Below, piece by piece: positions 1-14,700 of a DNA stretch of 64,000 nucleotides. The stretch is from contig JBJMQS010000059.1 in NCBI GenBank assembly GCA_045802605.1, forward strand, positions 1-64,000. The letters are read 5' to 3'. The notes beneath the pieces were generated by a model. The model saw nothing but the letters and a program-made list of their open reading frames with translations, was not told where the DNA came from and did no database searches. Both the position numbers and the translations under genes were made by a program. The number at the start of each line of letters is the position of its first letter. Position 1 is the first letter of the stretch. Origin of the DNA: JBJMQS01 sp045802605 (GTDB taxonomy: Bacteria > Planctomycetota > Planctomycetia > Gemmatales > Gemmataceae).

Positions 1-2719
1 CGCGGCGATCACGATGTTCTGCGCGGTGACCACCACGAAGTTTGAATCATTGGCATGCTGAATGTTGCTGGTGACCGTAATCGTGCCCGCTTGTGCGCCC
101 GGATAAGCCAGTGAACCATCGGCACCAATAATCACCGTGCCGGCAAACACCCGGTCCAATTCCCCATTGCTCAATCCCAAGGTGCTGCCAAAGACATCGG
201 CACCGCCGATATCAATCGCGGTGCCGGCTGTCCGCGGCCGGATGGTCGCAATGGCCTGGCCAGTTGCCCCGGCCTTCACCGTCGAGAGGTTGTCAGCGAT
301 GTTCAGGCTGTCGGCGATGATCGTCACGCTGCCGCCGCCGCCACTGGCGATCTTACCCGCATTGTCCAATCGCACTGCTTCGTTATTAAGACTGCCCGAG
401 ATGCCGAAGATGGTAATCGCTCCACCCGAAGAGCCGACGGTGCCTCCAGTAACGTAGACGCCGTAATCAAAGTTGCCGCTGGTGACTCCGCCCTTACCGG
501 CGACAGACACTGTACCGCCGCTACCTGCGGCGATCTGCGTGGTCACAACGACACCATAGTTGCCGTCCGACACGCCGGTGCCGCCACCGATTCCTCGAAC
601 GAATATTGAGCCGCCCGAGGAGGCGATGCCGGTGCCACCAACGAAGACGCCCCAGTTGTCGCTTCCCGTTCCCGCTCCGCCTGTTCCGCTGACGAATACG
701 TTGCCCGCACCGCCGGCAGTAATTGTTCCGAGAATGTTAACGCCGACGTCACTATCAGATGACCCGGAGCCGTTCCCAGTTCCGCGGACGCGAACGTTGC
801 CGCCCGACGAGGTGATAGTTCCGCCGGCAACTTCCACACCATCGTTACTGCTGCCTGTTGTCGCACCGCCCATACCCAAGACGGTGACAGACCCGCCAAG
901 TCCTGCCGAGATTTGGCCGCTGACATAGGTCCCGAAGTTGGAATCCGATATTCCAATTCCGCCGCCGGTGCCATTGACGAGGACATCGCCGCCAGAGCTG
1001 TTGACCTGACCGCTGACAAGCACGCCCCAATTGTTACTGCCGGTCACTGCGCCGCCCGTGCCGAGGACCTTCACTTGCGCCAAACCGCCGGCAGTTACCA
1101 AGCCATTGACGTAAACACCGTGGTTATTTCCAAGAGACGTTCCGCCACCTGTGCCCTGAACCGTGACCGCTCCGCCGCCGGAGGTTACCGTGCCATCCAG
1201 AATGTAGACGCCGTAATTCGCCGCCCCGGAAGATGCACCACCGGTGCCGGTCAAGTTGACTTGCCCACCAGTGCCGACGCCGACCACAGAGCCGTTTTCC
1301 AACTGAATACCGACTTGCCCACCGACGGTGTCATCACCACCGCGACCCACCAAGCTGATTGTGCCTGTCGTGCTCTTGATCTGGGCATCGTTGACATCGA
1401 TGCCGATGAAGTTGCCCGAGCTGGCCGTTGTTTGCTGATTAGCTCGGAAGCTTAGATTGCCCGCGGTGCTCGTCCAATCCGCGGCGATCACGATGTTCTG
1501 CGCGGTGACCACCACGAAGTTTGAATCATTGGCATGCTGAATGTTGCTGGTGACCGTAATCGTGCCCGCTTGTGCGCCCGGATAAGCCAGTGAACCATCG
1601 GCACCAATAATCACCGTGCCGGCAAACACCCGGTCCAATTCCCCATTGCTCAATCCCAAGGTGCTGCCAAAGACATCGGCACCGCCGATATCAATCGCGG
1701 TGCCCGCTGTCCGCGGCCGGATAGTCGCAACGGCCTGGCCAGTCGCGCCAGCCTTCACCGTCGAGAGGTTGTCGGCGATGTTCAGGCTGTCAGCGATGAT
1801 CGTCACGCTGCCGCCGCCGCCACTGGCGATCGTCCCCGCATTGTCCAACCGCACGGCTTCACTGTTCAGATTGCCGGCCGTTCCTGTGACCGACACATCC
1901 CCGCCGGAGCTCTGCAGCGATCCGCCCGAGACAAACACCCCATAATCGAAATTGCCATTGGCACCGCCGGAACCAATAACCACGAGTGTGCCTGAACCAC
2001 CGGACGTGATTTGGCCTTCGACGACCACGCCGTAGTTGCCATCAGATCCGAGGCTGCCACCGCCTGTACCGTTGACTGAAACACTTCCAGACGTCGAGGT
2101 GATGGAACCACTGACGAGCATACCCCAGTTGTCACTGCCGGCCCCGGCTCCGCCGAGACCAATGATCGTAATGACACCCGCTCCACCGGCCAAAACCTGG
2201 CCCTGCATGTTAATACCGACGTTGCCGCCGGTTGAGGTCGGGGTGCCGCCGCCTTGACCCGTAATGCTGATGGCACCATTCGAAGTGGACACAACGCCGC
2301 TGGTAATGGAAACGCCGTCGTTGCTGGCGCCATCCGTCGAGCCGCCGGTTCCGACGATCGAAATGCTACTGGATCCATTGGCAGTCACATTTCCGGAGAG
2401 CACGACACCAAAGTTCGAATCGGAAGCGCCACTTCCACCGCCGGTGCCGGTCAGCGAAATGCCGGTGCCAGCAGCAATGCTGCCTGAGGTATTAACGAAA
2501 ATGCCCCAGTTGTCGCTGCCGGCCGATAGGCCACCCGTGCCTACGATGGTCACGTCTCCGCCGGTGGACACGGGCCCATTGATGAACACGCCTTTGTTGA
2601 AGCCGAAGGTGTCATCACCGCCGCGGCCCTTGAGTGTAATCGAGCCGGTGGTGCTTGTGATTTGAGCGTCATCCACGGTGATGCCGACGAATGCACCGGA
2701 CGTCGGTGTAAATTGTTGA
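1..2719 (-). repeat. 493-codon tandem repeat in the giant gene
   Basis: Base 1 aligns with base 1480, an offset of 1,479 bp or exactly 493 codons. About 370 bp (1-370 and 1480-1849) are almost identical at the DNA level, with only scattered changes. The rest of each unit keeps the same rhythm of Gly-rich rungs (pattern GTGG-x-SGSxNWGV and SSGGxVxVxG) but has diverged. These units look like filamentous-haemagglutinin-type beta-helix coils. At least one and a half units are visible, and more may follow beyond the edge. Confidence 0.85.
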
Positions 2720-5700
2720 TTGGCTAGCAACGTCACCGAACCAGCATCGGTGACAATGCTCGAGCCGCTTTCCATCACAATGTCGCGAGCTGTGGTCAGG
2801 CCAACCGAACCGGAGCCGGCCGTCGTGATTTGGCCGTTGCCAGTAATATCAATCGTTCCTTGCGCGAAGACCGTCAGGCTGAAACCCGAAGCGAGCGAGA
2901 GTTGCCCATCCAGTGTGATGAGGAAGAAGCCGGCGCCCGCGTCGCCGATGGTCAAGGAGCGATCAAAGTCTGGAAGGTCACTAACGGTCATCGTGTCGGC
3001 CGACGTGCCGCGATGGATCGTCAGCGACGAGATCGGATTGGAGAACGTGGTTAGCTCGAATGAAGCATTTCCCGAGCGAAGTTGACTGTCACCGTTTCCA
3101 CTAACTCCATCATCTTCCAGGAACGCGTCCGAAGCGGATCCCGGCAGAGTAAACACGAGATTTGTCTCGGTTGTCCCGGTCATATCCACCGGAGCCAACT
3201 TCGTGTAACCGATGGTGTTGGAATCTGCGACGATCGTTCCGCTACCACCATCGATCAACGTGGTCGCGATGGTGCCGAACGTCCCGCCCGTGATAATCAG
3301 GTTGTTGAATCCTGTCCCGCCGTCGTACATGACCGGGTTCGCCAGGTTTGTGCTCAAATTGACCGTCAACTGGTCCTGGCCGGCAGCCGTGTCGATGACG
3401 AGCTTGCCAGAAAAGGCCGTCGCTGGGATCGTCAGTGTCTTGTTGCCGTTGGAAAGCACGCCCCCGGGCGGCGGTGTTTGGAATTTCTGGGTGGCATCCG
3501 TGACGACATAATTCGTGCCGTCAAACGTCAGCGTGAGGACGTTATCAGCTCCGCCGATATCAGTGATGATCAGGTCATTGCCGGAGATCACCGCATTCAG
3601 AGTCCCCGCCAATCGCAGTGTTACTGTCGTTGAGGTGTAGTTGATCCTCAACACCTGTGACCCAAATGTGAAAGTCGCATTGTCGGGCAGGCCGGCAAAG
3701 GTGCTCGTCACCGTGTCCGCCGACACGATGGTCACGACGTCGGCCCCGGCAAAGGAGTAGCCGCCCGCCAAGCTGAGAGCTGCGCCGCTCAGGTCGATAT
3801 TTCCATTGACTTTGAATTGGTCGAAATCAGTGCCTGCAATGGCCGCCCCAAGGATATCGAAGCTCAACGTGTCATCGCCGTCGATGGTGAAATCACCGTT
3901 AACGATGACTTTTCCGGGGCTGGCGCCAGGGCTGAAATTGATCGCCTTTGTCGAGGCATCGACATTCTCCGTATAGGTGCCGGTCTCGATATTGACGGTG
4001 TCACCGTTAGTGGCCGCACCCACGGCTCGCGAAATTGTCTCATCGCTTGCGCCCGTGCCCGGATCGGTGACATACAAATTCCCGGTCACCCAACGAATGA
4101 GGCCCGAGGTCGCCGAATCCAACGCATGGAACATGCGGTCTTCAATGCGGAAGTTACTTGCTTGGTCATAAGTCTGGGCATTGGCACCAGTGAGATTGAA
4201 GGTCTGCGTGGACTGGTTGTCGATGAAGTACGTGTCACCGGCGAAGTTGTTGGCCGCGCCAATGGTCACTGCACCCGCATTGGCGTCAATTCGCAGGTCG
4301 GTGCCGTTGTCGGTCGTGTCATCGAAGTTGTTGCCGGTGACCGAGCCTTTGCCGCCATTGGTAAAGCGGATGCCCGTCGTGTTGTTGTAAATGTGATTGT
4401 TCGTAATCGTCGCACTGCCAGCATTGACGTCGATGCCGACGGTGTTGCCGAAGATCGAGGCATTGTTGCCACTGACCAAAGCGCTGGCTTTGCTGCCACT
4501 GACCTTGATACCGGTGCCTGCGCCGCCGGTGGTGATAGTGTTGTCGCCAGTCACCGTGGCCGACACGCTAAATGCGTTGCCGGAGTTGTAATCGACGAAG
4601 ACGCCGTAGGTGCTGGCGTTGATATTGACGCCACTGACGGTCACCCCCATGTCCGCGGTGGCATCACCAAAACCGTTGGGGCCGACGTTCGTCACCCACA
4701 CGCCATAGCTGACGTTATTCACCGTGCCGCCACTGATAGTCGAAGCAGTGGTTGCTTCAGTAGCTAATACGGTGTAGCCAGCCTTAGTGGCGTAGTTGCT
4801 GCCGGCCCCATCAATGATGTTGTTCTGGAACGTCGTGGTGACCGCGCCTTGCTGAGTGATCAAGTACACGCCAGTCCAGAGCGACGAGCCAAACGACAGA
4901 TCGTCGGACGTCGCATTAATGGTGTTGCTGACGATCGGAATCGCGGTCGAGGCGCCGTAGATGAGGTTGTAAAACACGCCGCGCCGGCGGGCCGTGATCG
5001 AGTTGTCGTGCACCGAGCGGACCGCACCGGGATTGGCCAGCCAGTAGTTGCCGAATTCCACGCCCATGCGGACGTTCGTGAGCTGGTTGTTGGCCACATC
5101 GGCATAGATGTTGTTGTAAAGCCGGATGCCGTCGCCTTCGTCGTTGTAAGCGCCGACGTTTTGGATCAGGTTGTGATCGATCGTGCTATTGCTGCTCGGC
5201 GTGCCGTCAGAGGCAAAGCCGATGTCGATGCCCTGGTAGGCAATGTCCTGGATGATGTTGTTCTGCACCGTCAGCCCGCCGATGGCGGTGTAGGTCGGGA
5301 TTTGCGTGTAATCACTTACATCCACACCCGTGAGCGCGGCCGAGTCGAACGAGCCGATGGCCGTCATGGCGTTGGACATAATCGGCGTCATGCCAGTGTT
5401 GGTCAGAGCGACGCCGCCTGCCAACCCCGCGGCGCCTTCGATCAACACGCCTTTGATGCTCACGCCGCTGGCACTGACCGTGATGATGGTCGAGTGCGTG
5501 CCGGAGTACGGGCTAGCGCCCGAAACGTCCGGCATAATGATCGCTTCAGGCCCACGCACTCCGTTGCCCGCCACCGCCGCGTTCGGACCCAGCAAGCTCA
5601 AGGCCTTCGAGATCGTCACGTTGCCGACAAACGTTCCGGCTGCCACGTTGACGATGTCGTTGGGCTTGGCATCATCGACGGCGGCCTGGATGCTCATCTT

Positions 5701-8700
5701 GTCGCCGATCACGTCGTAGACGTAGTAGTTAGTCACCGACGCGAAGTCGTTGGTCGTGCGAATGAAGCGGTCATTGGCCACGAAGTGATCCGGCGAACCA
5801 GCCGCTGCACTCTTCGCCTGATTGAGCGTGTTGTAAAACCGCGTCCGCAACAGTGGCGCATTGACGCTGTTGGTATTCTCGATTTCCTGCGGCCCACCCA
5901 AGGCGTAGCCGAAGTCGGCTGCCTGGATCGTCACCATCGCGCCATCGGCGATGTTGGTGCTCCAAGTAATCGGCATCACGCTCAACGGGTTATTCCAGTT
6001 GCCCGCTTCCAACTGCAAGCCGCCGTTGTCACCTGACACTTCGCCAAAGCTATTGGTGCCGCTGATGACAATGCCACTGGTACCCAGAGGTGCAAAACGC
6101 CCCAAGGTGCCGATGGCGATGCCGGTCCAGGGGTTGCCCGAGGTGGTGATGTTGCTGATCGCCACATTGTTACTGTCAGTGATGAAGAAGCCCGCGCCGC
6201 CATTATTGACCGACTGAATGTCGTTCAAAGTGGCGTTGGTGACTCCATTCAGATCGATGCCCGTGCGGAACATGTTCTGCACTTTGACATGCTGAATGGT
6301 CAGGCCCGTATTGTTGAAGCTCTTGATGCCATACCGCGGCGGATTGGTGTTCGAACCCATCAAAGTGAAATCTTGCAGCGTCACGCCATTGGTCGAGGTT
6401 ACCGCGATGCCGCCGGTGTCGCTGACCGCCTGGAACCCGGTAGCGTTGATGGTGGTCAGTGCCACGCCCGCACCCTTGAGGGTCAGGTTAGCCTTGTTGA
6501 TATCCACGGCTTCAAAGAACGTGCCGGCCTCGAGGTTAACCGTTTCGCCAATACTGGCCGCGTTGACCGCTCGTTGAATCGTCTCATCATTCGCGCCCGT
6601 GCCCGGTGCGGACACGTACAGGTTACCGGTCACCCAGCGAATGAGGCCAGATGTCGCGGCATCCAACGCATGGAACATCCGGTCTTCAATGCGGAAGTTG
6701 TTGACCTGGTCATAAGTCTGGGCATTCGCGCCAGTCAGATTAAAGGTCTGCGTCGATTGGTTGTCGATGAAGTACGTGTCCCCGGCAAAGTTGTTGCCCG
6801 CGCCGATAGTCACTGTCCCGGAATTGGCGTCAATTCGCAGGTCAGTCCCGTTGTCGGTCGTGTCATCGAAGTTGTTGCCGGTGACCGAGCCCTTGCCGGC
6901 GTTGGTAAAGCGGATGCCGGTTGTGTTGTTGTAAATATGGTTATTCGTGATCGTCGCACTGCCGGCATTGACGTCGATGCCAATTCCAAAACCGTGGATT
7001 GAGTTATCGTTGTTCTGGATCAGCGCCGATGCGTTCGCCGCGACGAGTTGAACACCCGTTGAGCCCATCAGTCCGGTGCCGACGATGTTCGTATCGTTCT
7101 CAATCTTCACCGACTGAGCCGTGCCATTGCTGGCATCGACCTTGATGCCAATTCCCTTCGCGCCGGTGATCGACAGGCCATCGACATTGAGGCTCGACGC
7201 GCTGCCGACCCCGAAGGTGGTGCTCCCGATCGGGTTGAACGTCAGCTTGTTGGTGAAGTAAACACCGGCCACATTCGGATTGACGATGCTATTGGTGCTG
7301 CCCAGGGTGATTGTGTTCGTGGTCGGGATATCCGTCAGCACCATCCCATAGTCTTGGCCGGTGATCGTGTTACTCGTGAACGGCATTCCGCCAACACTGT
7401 AGACACCTGACACGAGAACGCCGATGTTATTCGCGACTGCCCCAGCTTCCGCCTTGAATTGATTGCCCGTAACATTCAGCGGCGTAGCCGTGTTGTAGTG
7501 ACCGTTGTGCCACAGACCGTTGGCGTAGCTAGTGATGTCGTTTCCTGACATGGTCCAGGTCGCCGGACCAGCAGTGTCGAAGCCAAGAGTCAAGACGCCG
7601 GTGTAGACCCGCGTCATCTTGTTATTGGTGATATCGGCGTAGAAATTGGTCCGCAGCGTCACCGCATAACCAAAGTCGAACACGCCAATGCTGTCGAACC
7701 AGTTGGAGTCGATCGTGCTGCCCATGACCGAGGTGCCCGACACGCTATCACCGCGCACGCCGATGGCCGCGTGCTTCATGATGTTGTGAGCCACATTCAT
7801 GTTGCTCACAGGTGCTCCGGCCAGCACATCGTAGAAGACGTTGGCGTCTTCACCGCTAAATACTGACAAGCCGACCGTCGCCGAGTCATCGCCTTCGAGA
7901 TAGAACCCGTCAATCGATACGTTGCTCGATGTCACTGTGAAAATCGCGGTCTGGCTGCCCTTGCTCATCACGACCGACTCGGGCCCGCGCACGCCCGCGC
8001 CGGCGATACCGTAATTGGCGCCACGCAGTTGAACGGCTTTGTTCACATTTGGATTTTCGCGATACGTACCAGCGGCCACAGTGATCGTGCGGTTAGCACC
8101 CACAAGTGTGCCATCGACCAATAGGTCAATCGCTTCTTGAATCCGGCCCTTCGATCCGGTTTGGGTGCCGAAGGCCGTCACGTGCAACGCGCTGAAGTCG
8201 CCCTGGAAACCATAGGTGCCCCAACCGACATGCGTCTGAACGTTGGTGTCTGAGCCGAAGTCCAGCCACGGGCTGATGTCGAAGTTCGCGCTCGCCACAC
8301 CAGCGACATCTGGTTGGCCACCCGGAGGCACGGCACTGCCGCCGTAAGCCACGGGAATCTGCGCTGCATAGCCGGGCTCAGTGGTATTGGCATTGGTAAT
8401 GACCGGGTTGGCCGTTCCAAACCAGTTGCCGGAGAAGTCCTTGGGATTCGCGCCCGGAGCGGGCAATGAGCCGCCGCTCTGGCGATCGACGATCTGGCCA
8501 TACCAGTTGCCAGCGATGGCGTTATTGAAGAACGAGCTGTTGGCCGCGGTTTGCACTGGGCTGTTCGTGCCACCTGAGGCGTCGAGGAACAGGATGCCCA
8601 CTGTCCAGTTGTTGGTAATGGCGTTTCCAGTCACGAGCAGATTGTCCGTCTGATTGCGGAAGATCATTCCGGTGCGGTTAAAGTCGATCACATTGTTGCG

Positions 8701-11700
8701 GATCGTGTGGCCCGAGCTGTTATTCACATCGATTCCGGTGCGCAGGCCGGTGAACAGGTTGTCATGGATCAAGGCACCGGTATTCGACGTGCCAGAAATA
8801 GACAGGCCCGCGGTATTCAGACCAGGGTTATTCCAGTCGGTGGTGTTGTTGCCATCACGAGTAATCGTGAAGCCGGCGATCTCGACATTGCTCGCGGCAA
8901 TCGCGAAGGTGCTGCCTGGGCCGCCAATTGGGCCACTGACTGTCGTGTTAGCCACTCCCGCACCCAAGAGATGCAGGCCCGAGGTGCCAATCGTGACATC
9001 TTCATTGAACAGACCGGCTTCGACGTTGATGGTATCGCCGCCGACAGCGGCGTTGACCGCCCGCTGAATGCTCTCATCACTGGCGCCGGTGCCCGGCGTG
9101 GTGACGAACAGGGTGCCGGTCGTCCAGCGGATCAGGCCCGAGGTCCCCGCATCGAGAGCATGGAACATCCGGTCTTCGATGCGGAAGTTGTTGGCCTGGT
9201 CGAAGGTCTGCGTGTTTGCGCCAGTGAGATTGAACGATTGCGTGCTGGCGTTGTTGATGTAGTAGGTATCGCCGGCGAAGCTATTGCCGACACCAATAGT
9301 CACTGTTCCTGCCGCCGATCCGATGAACAAATCAGTCGCATTGTCCACGGCGCCATCGAAATTTGTACCTGTCAAATTCAACGACCCGCCTGTTACCGAC
9401 ACACCTGTGGTCAGGCCAGCGATGGCATCGCTGACGGTGGCCTTGCCACCTGTGACCGAAATCCCCGTCGTAATCCCAGCCTGGTAGCTGTTGTCGGTGG
9501 TGACACCGATGTTAACACCGGTGAAATTGGCACCGGCAAGATTATTGGCGATCAAGATCGCCGTACCGGTCGAACCCGCGGACGTGTTGAACGTATTGCC
9601 ATCGACCGTGGTATTAATCGGCGTTGCGGTGCTGGCATTATTGCTGGCGTTTTGGGAATCGATCCGCACGAGCACAAATCCCGCCGTGCCAGCTTTCGGA
9701 GTCAAAGTATTGCCCGTGATAGATACATCGCGAGCGCCGCCAACGTCGATGCCGGTCACAATATCTGTGAAGACATTGCCAGTGATAGCAATCGGCGATC
9801 CGGTAGCCGCACTGCGGTTGATTTGCAATGACGTACCTGTGAAAGCCGTAGGCGTTGGCGTGAACTGGTTGTTGGAAATCGTAATTGGGGAATTGGAATT
9901 CGGGTCCGCAATCAACACGCCGGCGCCACCTATGCTATGCACGCCGCTAAAGGTGTTGTTGTCGATTAAGGAAGAGCCACCGGTTGCGAACTGGAACTGC
10001 AGATCATTCGCTGCGCCGCGGAAGGTGTTGCCGGTAATCTGGGCCGTGCCGCCTCGCACCCACGCGCCCCGTTGGAAGAAGCTCGCGCCACTCAGGATGT
10101 CAACGGTGTTCCCTTGAATGGTCACGTTCGGGTTGAGGCCGTTGTCATATAGGACAATGCCCGCGGCTGTCACGGTGAGACTAGGAGAACCCGTCCACGC
10201 CGTGGAATTGCTTCCGATCGAAGTGATCTGGTTATTCTTAATGACCAAGCCGGTGTAGTTGGTATTGACGGCGGAAATACCGACCGGCGCGATGGGATTC
10301 GCCCCGCCGTTCTGATTGACCTGAATCGTAAAGCCGTCGATCGTGACATTGGGGGCGCCAACTTTCAGGACCGATTGCTGGCTGCCCGTGCTCGGCGCGA
10401 TAATCGATCCATGCGCGGCCGCGCCAACTAGCGTCACCGACTTATTGACATTAACCGCTTCGTCGTACGTACCCGCTTCCACCGAGATCGTATCGCCGCC
10501 GGAGGCCGCGTTGACCGCTCGTTGGATAGTCTCATCACTCGCCCCGGAGCCTGGGGCAGTCACATACAGATTGCCGCCGACCCAACGGATCAAGCCCGAA
10601 GTTGCCGAATCCAAGGCATGGAACATGCGGTCTTCAATGCGGAAGTTGTTGACCTGGTCATAGGTCTGAGCATTGCCGCCGGTCAGGTTGTAAGTCTGCG
10701 TAGACCGATTATCGATGAAGTAACTGTCGCCAGCGAAGTTGTTCGCTGCTCCAATGGTCACTGTCCCGGCATTGGAGTCAATTCGCAAGTCGGTGCCGTT
10801 GTCGATCGTGTCATTGAAGTTGTTGCCGGTGACCGAGCCCTGGCCGCTATTGGTGAAGCGAATGCCGGTTGTGTTGTTGTAAATGTGGTTGTTCGTAATC
10901 GTCGCTGAGCCGCCATTGACATCGATGCCGATCGCATTACCAAAGATTGACGCGTCATTCCCCGTGATCGTGGCTGAGCCTTGCACCTTGATACCGGTGG
11001 CGAACCCTTGAATGGCATTCTCGTTCACGGTGCCGTCGATGTTGGCAACCGCCCCCGCCACCACGTTAATCGCGGTGCCGGTCTTGCCGGTGTTGGTAAA
11101 CGAGTTGCCCTTGAAGGTCGCAACGCCCTTGGACTGCAAAAGCACACCGGTGTCCACATTCGTCAGCGTGTTGCCTGACAAGACCACCGGCTGATTGCCA
11201 CTGAAGTCGCCGCCCGAGATCCATTGGAATCCGATGTTGGCGCCGTCAATGGTGTTGTTGGAGTAAGTGACGGTTGTTGAGCCGCTGGAGTGCGAGGTCA
11301 CGCGGAAAGCGCGCTGGAGGTTCAAAGCGGGGTTATTGCCCACATCGTGGTTGAGGAACTGATTGTTGCTAACCGTGATATTGCTGTTGTGCGCCCAGCC
11401 ATTCTCCCAAATGCCCAGAATCACACCCGGATTGGCATTGTCTTGGGCCCCATAGACATTGAGCGTGTTGCTGTCGATCACCAAACCCTGATAGACACTG
11501 CCGCCGGAGGTATTGGACTGCATGCCCACTGAGGTCGCGAAGCCGGTGCCATTGCTCACGGCATCGCCCCACATGTCGATCACGTTACCCTGGATCAGTT
11601 GATTGGAGCCGAACGAATAGTTGATGCCGATGTTCTGAAACGTGTCCGTCGCACTGGCGATATCCCGGGCCACCTTGATGTGGTTATTCAAGATCTTGGT

Positions 11701-14700
11701 GCCGTTGTAGGCGGTCGAACTGGTTGTAAACAATCCGATCGCCAAGTCGAAATCATAGATCTGTAGGTTCGAAATCGTCAGGTTTTGGCGTGATCCCGGA
11801 TTGTCGCCGTAGAAAACGCCTTCGAGATCGAGCGACGCGACGTCGCCCGGTCCTTGAATGGTGGCCGCGCCCAGCCCGCCCGGTGCGGTGATCGTCAGGT
11901 TGTTGACGGCCGGCAGATAGAGCGAGTAGTCATCCTGCGTGCCGGAGATGCCGTCGTTACCCAGTACCCACGATGCGTTGGCATTCGCCTCGATCCAGTT
12001 GAACGTGCCCTGGAGATTAATCGTGGTGCCAGCTTTCGCTGCCGCCATTGCATTCGCCAAGCGGGTATAGTCATTGTCGGTCGCGGTCGGACTGGTTGCC
12101 GGCGTGACATATATATTGTTCGCCACCCAAGTCACTAGTCCCGAGGGGGCGTTGTCGATCTTGTGATAGATCTTCTGCTCGATGACGAAGTTATCGGACT
12201 CATCAAGTGTGTTGCCAGTCGCGGGCAAAATGCTGATGTCGTAGGCCGCCCGTTGATCAATGAAGTATGTATCACCGGCAAATGCATTGCCTGTCAGAGC
12301 GCTCAGTGCGCCGGCATTGGCGTCGATCCGCAAGTCAGTGCCATTGTCGCTAGCTCCGCCGTCAAAATTATTGTTCGTAATCGCGGCGGTACCGCCGTTG
12401 GTCAGGCGGATGCCGGTCGTGTTGTTGTAAATGTGATTGTTGGTGATCGTTGCGCTGCCGCCGTTTACATCGATCCCGATAGCGTTGCCGAAGATCGACG
12501 CATTGTTGCCGGAGATCGTGGCGCTGGCTTGAGACCCCTTCACCTGAACGCCGGCCACAGTAGCGCCGGTAATTGTGGTGTTGCTCGTGATCTGTGCCGA
12601 CGCTGTGAAAGGGCTCGATGCGGCTGGCGCTTCGACAAGTATGCCCGTAGCGGCACCGCTGATCGTGACCCCGCTGATAGTAGCGGCCACGTTGCCGCTC
12701 ACGGTGTTCGTGCCGTAGTAAGGCGGGCTTGCCAGGGCCGCGGCTCGGACCCGAATGCCGATGTCGCCGCTCGAGATTGATACCCCGGTGATCGTGACGC
12801 TCGTGCTCGCGCCTTCACCAAAAGTTGGATCGACGTTATCGATGTCAATTCCCACGACCGAGTGTCCGACGGATCCGCCGGTCACATCGACGGCTATATT
12901 CGTTGGTAAGTTCCACAGATTGATGCCGTGAGCAAACTGGCCGCCAGACGATCCGACCGTGTTGTTGACCAGGTGGGCGCTCGTGCCATTTTGCAACGAT
13001 GTGAGATAGATACCGTTCGTGAAGTCATCCGTTCCGGTCACGCCAGCCGCGGCATTGACTGTGTTGTCGTGAATGTTGACTGTCGCGGCCGGCGCGTACA
13101 TCAGGTTCGCCCAGATGCCGCCCCCGTTGTCTTGACCGACCGTGATCACGTTGTTTGAAATGTCGATGGTCTTGGGAGATGCGCCATTGGTGGTGAAGTC
13201 CTGGAGCATGATGCCGGCGTCGCCGAAGTCATTTGAAACGATTGTGTTGAACGTCACGTCCGCATACGCGTTAAACGCTAGCAGAACACCTGTAACGCCG
13301 AAGTTGCGAATGACGTTGCCAGTGATCAAGCCGCCCGACGTCGCTGGCGATGTGTCCGTCGGATTCACCAACTCCACGCCGCGCTGCGCGATGTTCTGAA
13401 TGATGTTGTTTTGCACAACCACGCTGTTGGCGGAAAAGAATGCGCCGCCAGCGGTTTCCGTCTCGATCGCCCGGCGCACGTCCGTGTTGATCCCGCCCAC
13501 CACGACCGCCCCGCCCTGGGCCAAGTTCGCATTGTTGCCATCAATGACAAATCCATCAATCGTCACGCTGTTCGCGGCAATGTGCAAGGAGTCATTGGCT
13601 GCACTGCCCGGCGCCACCGCCGCGGCAGTGATGACGGATTCAATCGTCGGATCGGCCTTCGGGCCATTGATACCCGAAATAAACGCAGCAAACCGCGTGT
13701 TGGCATTCTGCCCGTTCTGAGCGCCCTTGAGCGTCAGCGCCTTGTCAATCGTCAAGGCCTCCGCGTATGTGCCCGCTTCGACATTGACCGTATCACCGGC
13801 ACTCGCGGCATTGATAGCCCGTTGAATGGACTCATCACTCGCGCCTGTTCCCGGCGTCGTCACATACAAATTGCCGCTGACCCAGCGGATCAGACCCGAA
13901 GTCGCCGAGTCCAACGCATGGAACATCCGGTCTTCGATCCGGAAGTTGTTCGCTTGGTCATAGGTCTGGGCATTGCCGCCCGTGAGATTGAACGTCTGCG
14001 TCGATTGGTTGTTAATGAAGTAAGTGTCGCCGGCGAAAATGTTCGCGGCCCCAATGGTGATCGCACCCGCACTCGAGTCGATTCGCAGGTCAGTGCCATT
14101 GTCGGTCGTATCGTCAAAGTTGTTGCTGGTGACCGAACCTTTACCACCATTGGTAAACCGAATGCCAGTCGTGTTGTTGTAGATGTGGTTGTTCGTGATC
14201 GTGGCGCTGCCGGCATTGACATCGATGCCGATTGCGTTGCCGAAGATAGATGCATTGTTGCCGGAGACCGCGGCCGAGGCTTTCGTTCCGCTCACCTTGA
14301 CGGCGGTCCCACTGCCGCCGGTGCTGATGGTGTTGTCGCCGCTGACCGTGGCGGAGACGCTGAAGGCATTGCCTGAGTTGTAATCGACGAAGACACCGTA
14401 CGTCCCGGCCGTGATGTTGACGCCGCTGACCGTCACGCCCATGTCCGCGCCAGCATCGCCGAACCCGTTGGGGCCGACGTTAGTGACCCAAACTCCATAG
14501 CTGACATGATTGACCGTGCCGCCGCTGATGGTTGAAGCCGACGTCGCATCCGTCGCCAACACCGTGTAGCCGGCCTTGGTCGCGTAGTTGCTGCCCGCCC
14601 CATCGATGATGTTGTTCTGGAACGTCGAGGTGACGTTGCCTTGCTGCGTGATCAGATAGACACCAGTCCACAGCGAACTGCCAAATGACAAGTCATCGGA

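Noticed and set aside
4849..6036. 395-codon plus-strand open frame
   Set aside because: It lies wholly opposite the giant minus-strand gene. Its Arg/Val/Asp-rich, low-complexity translation is what results from reading the complement of the repeat codons.
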